A DNA stretch of 12,247 nucleotides, taken from Lachnospiraceae bacterium. GTDB lineage: Bacteria > Bacillota > Clostridia > Lachnospirales > Lachnospiraceae. This document shows positions 7,467 through 12,247 of the stretch, piece after piece. Numbering within the stretch: position 1 is the first letter of the stretch; each line of letters starts with the position of its first letter. Below the pieces are notes generated by a model that made no database searches, was not told the origin of the DNA, and saw only the letters and a list, made by a program, of their open reading frames with translations. Location of the stretch: assembly GCA_900770535.1 (NCBI GenBank), contig CAAHDV010000009.1, positions 1 through 12,247 on the forward strand, given 5' to 3'. A program made the translations under genes and the position numbers.

Positions 7467-7483
7467 GGACTTCCTCCTTTTTA

Positions 7484-8110
7484 TCAGACAAGCTGCTCCA
7501 GCACCTTCGCGTAAATTTCATCTGCCTTCTTTGTTCCGTTTTCTATCAGCACTCCGGCCTTTGCGTTCAGTTCTTCTGCCTTTTCCCGGTTCTTCATGGA
7601 CTTGGTGTTGATATACACATTCATGACCGCGCCAGTCAATGCAGTACGGGCAAACTGCACAGCAACGCCTACATCCGATACAGCCATGCGGCTTCCCTTC
7701 TCACCAAGAACTTCCAGAAGTTCCAGAGTTTCTGCTGCCTTTTCCATCATGTGAAGCGGAACCAGGCTTGCCGCCAGAAGATTTTCTTCCATGATGCGCG
7801 CCTTTTCCTGCTTTTCTTCCTCTGTAGATGCAGGAAGACTATAAGCTGCCGCCAGAGGCGCAAAGACTTTCGCGTCCTGATCTGCCAGATTAAGAAACTC
7901 CTCCTGCATTGCCTGCAGTTTCACAAGCAGTTCCTGCATCCTATCCTCTACATCCGCATATTTTTTCTTTCCAACGGTTAAATTTGCAACCATCTGTCCC
8001 AGAGCCGCTGCCAGGGCACCTCCAATGGCCGATGCTCCGCCGCCGCCCGGAACCGGATCCTTGGAAGCCAGCGTATTCAGCCAGAGGCCCATCAATTCTT
8101 TTTCTATCAT
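7484..8110 (-). CDS. fchA: FchA-like methenyltetrahydrofolate cyclohydrolase (FTCD-C / cyclodeaminase family)
   Basis: This 208-residue protein belongs to the formiminotransferase-cyclodeaminase C-terminal family. It opens with the signature segment DPVPGGGGASAIGGALAAAL (residues 18-37), followed by VANLTVGKKKY and long amphipathic helices, as expected for the all-helical fold. Stand-alone members act as formimino-THF cyclodeaminases or methenyl-THF cyclohydrolases in purine- and amino-acid-fermenting clostridia. Position directly before folD, with a 17-base gap, favours the cyclohydrolase role. GGGAGG lies 8 bases before the ATG, and a promoter with a perfect -10 box is just upstream. No glutamate formiminotransferase gene is in the window, so a histidine-degradation role is less likely but not excluded. 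Confidence 0.87.
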   Translation of the reverse strand: MIEKELMGLWLNTLASKDPVPGGGGASAIGGALAAALGQMVANLTVGKKKYADVEDRMQELLVKLQAMQEEFLNLADQDAKVFAPLAAAYSLPASTEEEKQEKARIMEENLLAASLVPLHMMEKAAETLELLEVLGEKGSRMAVSDVGVAVQFARTALTGAVMNVYINTKSMKNREKAEELNAKAGVLIENGTKKADEIYAKVLEQLV

Positions 8111-8140
8111 CAGAGAATCCTCCCACTATTCAAAATATCA

Positions 8141-8157
8141 TTTCACGATTATACCAT
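8141..8157 (-). promoter_or_regulatory. Extended -10 promoter for fchA-folD
   Basis: On the minus strand TATGGTATAAT gives a perfect TATAAT (8148-8153) preceded by an extended -10 TG one base upstream. No good -35 box is present; the position 17 bases upstream falls in the stem of the aspA terminator. Transcription would start about 30 bases before the fchA ATG. Confidence 0.55.
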
Positions 8158-8158
8158 A

Positions 8159-8200
8159 CCAAAACAAAGAACGCCAGTCCTGTGGGATGGACTGGCGTTC
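8159..8200 (-). terminator. Intrinsic terminator of aspA
   Basis: GAACGCCAGTCC (8169-8180) and GGACTGGCGTTC (8189-8200) form a perfect 12-bp stem with an 8-base loop. On the minus strand it is followed by TTTGTTTTGG, a fair U-tract. It lies about 40 bases after the aspA stop codon and isolates aspA from fchA-folD. Confidence 0.9.
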
Positions 8201-8239
8201 CTGATTGATCGCGCGAATGGCATTCCTGTATTTTTTTAC

Positions 8240-9676
8240 TTAGCCGCGCAACTGCTCCATCGGATCTTTTCCGAGAATTCCCGGCTCGGTCATGGTATAC
8301 GGATCCAGGACGGTGTTTAGCTGTTCCTGATCCATAAGTCCCTTTTCCAGAATCAGATCCCGCACCTGACGTCCGGTGCGGAGCGCTTCTTTCGCGATGT
8401 TGGCCGCGGTCTCATAACCAACATACGGGCAGATGGCGGTGATGACACCGATGCTGTTCTCCACCTGCTTGCGGCAGTGCTCTTTGTTCGCGGTGATTCC
8501 GGTGATACAGTTATCTACCAGAGTTTTTACCGCGTAGGTCAGCGTCTCAATGGACTCGAACAGGTTATAAAAAATGATCGGCTCAAACGCGTTCAGTTCC
8601 AGCTGTCCGGCCTCGGCCGCCATGGTAATGGTCACATCATTTCCGATGATGTTAAACGCAACCTGGTTTACCACCTCCGGGATGACCGGATTGACCTTAC
8701 CAGGCATAATGGAAGAACCATTCTGTCTTGCCGGGAGATTGATCTCACCAAAACCGGTTCTCGGTCCGGAAGACATCAGGCGCAGGTCATTGGACATCTT
8801 GGACAGGTTCACAGCACAATTTTTCACAATGCCGGATACCGCCGCATAGCTGTCCAGGTTCTGGGTAGCGTCGATCATGTCGTAGGACTGCACCAGCTCC
8901 TCACCGGTCAGCGTGGACATATTTTTTACGACCCGGTGGAAATACTGCACATCTGCATTTAATCCAGTACCAATGGCAGTTCCGCCCAGATTTAAGCAGC
9001 GGATTTCTTCCTTTGCATTATCAAAGCGGCGGATATCCCGGCGGATGGCCGATGCATACGCGTGAAATTCCTGGCCAAGACGGATCGGCACCGCATCCTG
9101 CAGCTGGGTGCGTCCCATTTTGATGACGGAATCAAATTCTTTTGCTTTTGCCATCAGCGCCTCTTCCAGGCGTTTTAACTGCTCCTGGGCATTGCCGAGA
9201 AGCTTGAGTGCCGCCATCTTGCCGCAGGACGGAAATACATCGTTGGTGGACTGGCCAAAGTTTACATGGTCATTCGGGTTCACCAGCTTGTAATCGCCTT
9301 TCTTTCCACCCAGAATCTCTATGGCCCGGTTGGCAATGACCTCGTTGGCGTTCATATTTAAGGAAGTTCCCGCACCGCCCTGGATTGGGTCTACGATAAA
9401 CTGGTCATGCAGCTTTCCGGCTATGATCTCGTCGCAGGCCTGGGTGATGGCAGATGCTCTTCTCTTATCCAGTTCTCCCACCTCAAAGTTGGTGATGGCT
9501 GCCGCCTTCTTGATCTGCGCCACACTGTTGATCAGCTCCGGATGCATTTTCAGTCCGGTAATATTAAAGTTTTCATAAGCGCGAAGGGTCTGCACACCGT
9601 AATAGGCATCCTCCGGCACCTCTTTTTCTCCAATGGAATCGTGCTCCAGACGATACTTCTTTCCATCTTCCTTCAT
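8240..9676 (-). CDS. aspA: Aspartate ammonia-lyase (aspartase)
   Basis: Aspartase converts L-aspartate to fumarate and ammonia. The 478-residue protein shows the aspartase/fumarase superfamily landmarks: GAGTSLNMNANEV at 101-113, GRTQLQDAVP at 188-197, and the signature GSSIMPGKVNP at 320-330 carrying the catalytic serine (S321). The N-terminal YYGVQTLRAYENFNITG favours aspartase over fumarase, where YWGAQTQRS is usual. The start at 9676 is chosen because GGGGAGG lies 8 bases before the ATG; the open frame to 9748 has no site. The gene is divergent from a LysR regulator and has a leader of about 120 bases containing a small CGGCTG/CAGCCG hairpin (9753-9770). It probably supplies fumarate as an electron acceptor or supports aspartate use. 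Confidence 0.94.
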   Translation of the reverse strand: MKEDGKKYRLEHDSIGEKEVPEDAYYGVQTLRAYENFNITGLKMHPELINSVAQIKKAAAITNFEVGELDKRRASAITQACDEIIAGKLHDQFIVDPIQGGAGTSLNMNANEVIANRAIEILGGKKGDYKLVNPNDHVNFGQSTNDVFPSCGKMAALKLLGNAQEQLKRLEEALMAKAKEFDSVIKMGRTQLQDAVPIRLGQEFHAYASAIRRDIRRFDNAKEEIRCLNLGGTAIGTGLNADVQYFHRVVKNMSTLTGEELVQSYDMIDATQNLDSYAAVSGIVKNCAVNLSKMSNDLRLMSSGPRTGFGEINLPARQNGSSIMPGKVNPVIPEVVNQVAFNIIGNDVTITMAAEAGQLELNAFEPIIFYNLFESIETLTYAVKTLVDNCITGITANKEHCRKQVENSIGVITAICPYVGYETAANIAKEALRTGRQVRDLILEKGLMDQEQLNTVLDPYTMTEPGILGKDPMEQLRG

Positions 9677-9798
9677 CTTCGTTGTCCTCCCCTGTATCTG
9701 TGAATATGTCCCTGCCACTAATGCCTCTCCCTCGTCAGCCTGACACATCGGTCGGCTGTCTCAGCAGCCGCATTGCCGCAGAGGAACATCATTTCTTC

Positions 9799-9827
9799 TT
9801 GACTTTAGTATAATTTGGCACTACACT
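9799..9827 (+). promoter_or_regulatory. Promoter of the lysR gene
   Basis: TTGACT (9799-9804) and TACACT (9822-9827) are 17 bases apart on the plus strand. Transcription would start near 9834, so both palindromes (9841-9875) would lie in the first 40 transcribed bases, a position suited to autorepression. A TATAAT at 9809-9814 also exists but lacks a -35 box at the right distance. Confidence 0.5.
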
Positions 9828-9835
9828 ATTTTCAA
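9807..9835 (-). promoter_or_regulatory. Promoter of aspA, overlapping the lysR promoter
   Basis: On the minus strand TTGAAA (9830-9835) and TATACT (9807-9812) are 17 bases apart. The predicted start is near 9800. It overlaps the opposing lysR promoter almost completely, so the two polymerases would compete. Confidence 0.6.
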
Positions 9836-9840
9836 ATACT

Positions 9841-9861
9841 TATAAAATCATACATTTTATA
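9841..9861. promoter_or_regulatory. Palindrome TATAAAAT-N5-ATTTTATA, candidate LysR operator
   Basis: A perfect 8-bp inverted repeat with a 5-base spacer lies directly upstream of the aspA -35 box, centred about 51 bases before the predicted aspA start. This is the zone where LysR-type activators bind. It is AT-rich, so some palindromy by chance is possible. Confidence 0.5.
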
Positions 9862-9875
9862 GATTGTTGTCTATA
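9858..9875. promoter_or_regulatory. Palindrome TATAGA-N6-TCTATA, candidate LysR recognition site
   Basis: This perfect 6-bp inverted repeat is centred about 66 bases upstream of the predicted aspA start, the classic position of a LysR recognition site. It overlaps the other palindrome by four bases and ends 13 bases before the lysR ATG. A closely matching copy stands downstream of lysR at 10887-10910. Confidence 0.55.
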
Positions 9876-9888
9876 TCAGGAGGATGCT

Positions 9889-10818
9889 ATGTTTCAGGGA
9901 ATGCGCTATGTTTACGAGGTTTACAAAGAAATGAGCTTTTCCAAAGCCGCCCGCAATCTGTTTATCAGCCAGCCGTCCTTAAGCGCCGCGGTAAAAAAAG
10001 AAGAAGCCCAGATTGGCTTCCCCATCTTTGACCGCAGCTCCAATCCCATTCAGCTGACGGATCTTGGAAAAGAATACATCCGCTCCATTGAGATCATTAT
10101 GGATGTAGAGAACGGATTTCAGAATTACATCAATGATATGCGGGAGTTAAAAAGCGGCTCCCTCTCCATTGGCGGCACGAACCTCTTTACCTCTTATGTC
10201 CTGCCACCGCTGATTTCCCGCTTTAACGAACAGTATCCCCAGGTGCATCTGAATCTGATGGAGGCCACCACCGCAGAACTGACTGAACGGCTGTTTTCCG
10301 GTTCCCTGGATCTTCTGATCGATAACCGAAGTATGGACAGTTCCGTCTATAACAAGCGCTCCTTCTGTGAAGAGCACCTGCTGCTCACGGTTCCAGCCCG
10401 CTTTGCGGTGAATGAAACCATGAAAAACTACGCACTGACGGCCACCGACATCCGGGAAGAACGGCACCTAAACTCCCGCATTCCCCCGGTCTCCCTGGAA
10501 CACTTCCAGAATGAAAGCTTTCTGCTGTTAAAAGGCGGAAACGATACCCGGGAACGTGCTGACCGGATCTTCCACAATGCCCATTTTCTTCCAAAGGTAC
10601 GACTGGAGCTGGACCAGCAGATCACCGCTTACAACCTGTCCCGCCAGGGCATGGGCATCTCCTTCAGTTCCGACACCCTGATCCGCCATGTGCCGGATGA
10701 GGAGCACCTGGTGTACTATAAGCTGAACCATCAGGACGCGTTCCGGGAAGTGAATTTTTATTACAAGCGCAGCCGGTATATGCCGAAAGTAGTCAGCACC
10801 TTCCTGGATATGATCTGA
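9889..10818 (+). CDS. LysR-type transcriptional regulator, probably of aspA
   Basis: This 309-residue protein has the normal two-part LysR layout. The N-terminal winged helix-turn-helix covers roughly residues 1-60, with the helix motif SFSKAARNLFISQPSLSAAVKKEE at 16-39 and IFDRSSNPIQLTDLG as the wing. A linker helix is followed by an effector-binding domain from about residue 90 (SGSLSIGGTNLFTSYVLPPL onwards). AGGAGG lies 5 bases before the ATG. Divergence from aspA with a shared operator region is the usual arrangement for a LysR protein and its target, so control of aspA and of itself is likely. The co-inducer is unknown; aspartate, fumarate or a related acid are guesses. Its second-domain sequence gives no specific ligand clue to me. 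Confidence 0.92.
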   Translation: MFQGMRYVYEVYKEMSFSKAARNLFISQPSLSAAVKKEEAQIGFPIFDRSSNPIQLTDLGKEYIRSIEIIMDVENGFQNYINDMRELKSGSLSIGGTNLFTSYVLPPLISRFNEQYPQVHLNLMEATTAELTERLFSGSLDLLIDNRSMDSSVYNKRSFCEEHLLLTVPARFAVNETMKNYALTATDIREERHLNSRIPPVSLEHFQNESFLLLKGGNDTRERADRIFHNAHFLPKVRLELDQQITAYNLSRQGMGISFSSDTLIRHVPDEEHLVYYKLNHQDAFREVNFYYKRSRYMPKVVSTFLDMI

Positions 10819-10886
10819 GCAATTGGTACAGCGCATAAACTGTAATCTGAAATCCAGCCAGCAAAATACTGCTGTCCATCTATACC

Positions 10887-10910
10887 TCTTATAGATATTT
10901 GTCTATAAGA
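10887..10910. promoter_or_regulatory. Palindrome TCTTATAGA-N6-TCTATAAGA downstream of lysR
   Basis: A perfect 9-bp inverted repeat with a 6-base spacer lies 68 bases after the lysR stop. Its core TTATAGAT-N2-TTGTCTATA matches the site upstream of lysR at 17 of 19 positions in the same orientation. A weak terminator role (AT-only stem followed by ATTCTTGTT) is possible, but the shared core, including spacer bases, suggests a second binding site for the same regulator. Confidence 0.5.
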
Positions 10911-10943
10911 ATTCTTGTTATATAGTTATCAATCTCTGTTGTA

Positions 10944-11159
10944 TCAAAAAACACCCAGTTCCGGAACGCAAATCACAGCCATGCGCTCCACGCCAAACTC
11001 TGCTGCCAGAATCTCGCAGGCCCGGGCCAGGTCAATGCGCTCCTTGCCGCTGACACAGGTCGGCGCGTTTAAGGAATCCAGGGTGTCATAGTACTCCGGC
11101 GCACCATTTTCCCTGTGCACCGGGGCATTTTTTCTGTATCTGAGGTTGGCATAGCGCAT
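10944..11159 (-). CDS. Hypothetical 71-residue protein downstream of a MATE gene
   Basis: I do not recognise this protein. It reads MRYANLRYRKNAPVH..., has a basic N-terminus, a single cysteine pair (C35 and C48) and one more cysteine near the end, and finishes ERMAVICVPELGVF. It looks like a soluble small alpha/beta protein without a signal peptide or membrane segment. It starts 25 bases after the MATE stop, so the two are probably co-transcribed. The ATG has no clear ribosome binding site, and a stop codon lies six codons upstream in frame, so the start cannot be moved. The amino-acid composition looks coding rather than random, but it could be a shortened relic. Confidence 0.55.
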   Translation of the reverse strand: MRYANLRYRKNAPVHRENGAPEYYDTLDSLNAPTCVSGKERIDLARACEILAAEFGVERMAVICVPELGVF

Positions 11160-11184
11160 GAACTTAACTTTAGGTCAAGCTTTT

Positions 11185-12247
11185 TCAAACTACACTTTCA
11201 CGTTCCCGATGTTCCATAGACCGGAACAAATGCACACAAATCAGGATACCTACCAGGATTGACAGATAGTCCGCTGTCGGCTGGGCATAAATCACGCCAT
11301 CCAGGCCGAACATGGAATTCAAGAGAAAGATCAGTGGAATGAAAATCAGTCCCTGACGGCAGACTGTAAGGATCAGGGAAGGAAGGGCCTTTCCCATGCC
11401 CTGAATCGTATTGATGCACAAAAACAGGATTCCGATAAACGGTGCGGAAAGCTGCAGCGCAACGACCATTCGAATGCCGTACGCCACGACATCTGCATCA
11501 TCAATGAAAACCTGGATCATGGTCTTTCTGGCAATGAGCATAAACAGGGTCAGAAACATTCCCATCATGACCGATACCACACCGGTAAATTTGAATACCT
11601 GCATCAGGCGTTTCTTATTTCCGGAGCCGTAATTGTAACCGATCAGCGGCTGGATTCCCACACAAAGTCCAATCTGCAGCAAAACCACCAGCATATTGGA
11701 TTTCAGCGCCACACCCATGGCTGCAACCGGCGTATCTCCGTAGCCCACCAGCGCCTGATTCAGAATGATGTTCGCAAAGCTCATCAGAATGTTATTCAGG
11801 GAAGCCGGAATGCCGATTGATGCCACCGCTGCCGCGATTCCGTCTCCTATCCTGAAATCTTTCAAATGAATGGACAGCATGGATTTTCCACGCACATAGT
11901 AAGAAATGTAAAACAGGCATGCTGCGATATTTCCGATGATGGTGGCAAGCGCCGCTCCGGACACGCCCCAGCCAAGCCCCAGAATCATAACCGGATCCAG
12001 AACGATGTTTACAACGGTTCCCAGCAGGTTTCCGATCATAGATTCCCTTGATGCGCCCTCTCCACGAAGAATATTCGCAAAGGCGGTTGAAAACATGATG
12101 GTCGGCGCGCCAACCGCAATGATCGTCAGATACTGCCTTGCAAATCCAATAGTATTCTCACTGGCACCAATCAGATGAAGGATCTGCTCCATGCCAAGCA
12201 CGGAAAGTATTGCTACGATCATCCCAAGCCCCAGTGCTCCATAACAG
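11185..12247 (-). CDS. MATE family efflux transporter, N-terminus beyond the window
   Basis: The C-terminal 353 residues of a MATE antiporter are visible; the frame stays open to the right edge (the first in-window residues read CYGALGLGMIVAIL), and roughly 90-100 N-terminal residues are missing. Many hydrophobic segments alternate with short loops. ILRGEGASRESMIGNLLGTVVNIVLDP and GIQPLIGYNYGSGNKKRL are conserved MATE segments and resemble the MepA-like branch, distinct from the other MATE protein in this window. The tail SMEHRERESVV is cytoplasmic and charged. Substrate is unknown. A 71-residue gene follows 25 bases downstream. Confidence 0.92.
   Translation of the reverse strand, partial: CYGALGLGMIVAILSVLGMEQILHLIGASENTIGFARQYLTIIAVGAPTIMFSTAFANILRGEGASRESMIGNLLGTVVNIVLDPVMILGLGWGVSGAALATIIGNIAACLFYISYYVRGKSMLSIHLKDFRIGDGIAAAVASIGIPASLNNILMSFANIILNQALVGYGDTPVAAMGVALKSNMLVVLLQIGLCVGIQPLIGYNYGSGNKKRLMQVFKFTGVVSVMMGMFLTLFMLIARKTMIQVFIDDADVVAYGIRMVVALQLSAPFIGILFLCINTIQGMGKALPSLILTVCRQGLIFIPLIFLLNSMFGLDGVIYAQPTADYLSILVGILICVHLFRSMEHRERESVV

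Noticed and set aside
9677..9748. Upstream start for AspA, adding 24 residues.
   Set aside because: No ribosome binding site precedes it, and the aspartase family N-terminus begins near the ATG at 9676, which has a strong site.
9753..9770. Small hairpin in the aspA leader as a riboswitch or attenuator.
   Set aside because: It is only a 6-bp stem without a terminator partner or any riboswitch core that I recognise.
1..12247. CRISPR arrays, tRNA or rRNA genes, phage or defence systems.
   Set aside because: No regularly spaced repeats, cloverleaf or rRNA sequence, or phage or defence protein motifs were found on reading either strand.

Overview
The window looks like chromosomal DNA of an anaerobic, low-to-mid GC Firmicute, most likely a gut clostridium of the Lachnospiraceae type. 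The reasons are the strong AGGAGG-type ribosome binding sites before most genes, the FchA-type folate cyclodeaminase/cyclohydrolase beside FolD, a cytidylate-kinase-like protein coupled to a MATE transporter, a LysR-controlled aspartase, and terminators and promoters of Gram-positive type. The taxon is an inference from gene content; there is no rRNA or other marker gene here. Most of the window is ordinary metabolic and transport gene content. I found no phage, CRISPR, defence island or intact mobile element.

Layout, left to right. A class I/II PLP aminotransferase (minus strand, start 1276) is divergent from nfo, endonuclease IV (plus strand, 1535-2365), which ends in a clear terminator. 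The next 700 bases are a scar region: a LysR-family gene reduced to its first-domain core fused to its C-terminal tip (2461-2811), a short direct repeat with a 40-base period, and a 169-base imperfect inverted repeat (2885-3053). A minus-strand block follows: a MATE transporter whose start overlaps the end of a cytidylate-kinase-like gene (3083-5063), a GNAT acetyltransferase (5283-5780), and an iron-sulfur-flavoprotein-like reductase (5866-6495). Next is an fchA-folD folate operon (transcribed fchA first, 8110 to 6633), and then aspA (8240-9676).

aspA is divergent from a LysR-type regulator (9889-10818). The two share a 212-base intergenic region with overlapping promoters and two palindromes. 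A near copy of one palindrome lies downstream of the regulator gene. The right end holds a 71-residue hypothetical protein gene behind a second MATE transporter gene, which runs off the window (11185 to the edge).

Functional links. FolD lacks two of the residues known to be needed for cyclohydrolase activity in bifunctional FolD, while the gene just upstream encodes an FchA-like protein. The pair therefore probably splits the 5,10-methylene- to 10-formyl-tetrahydrofolate interconversion between two proteins. Aspartase releases ammonia and fumarate from aspartate and is probably controlled by the divergent LysR protein. The most worthwhile leads are this FolD/FchA split, the aspA-lysR operator set with its third copy, and the unexplained long inverted repeat.
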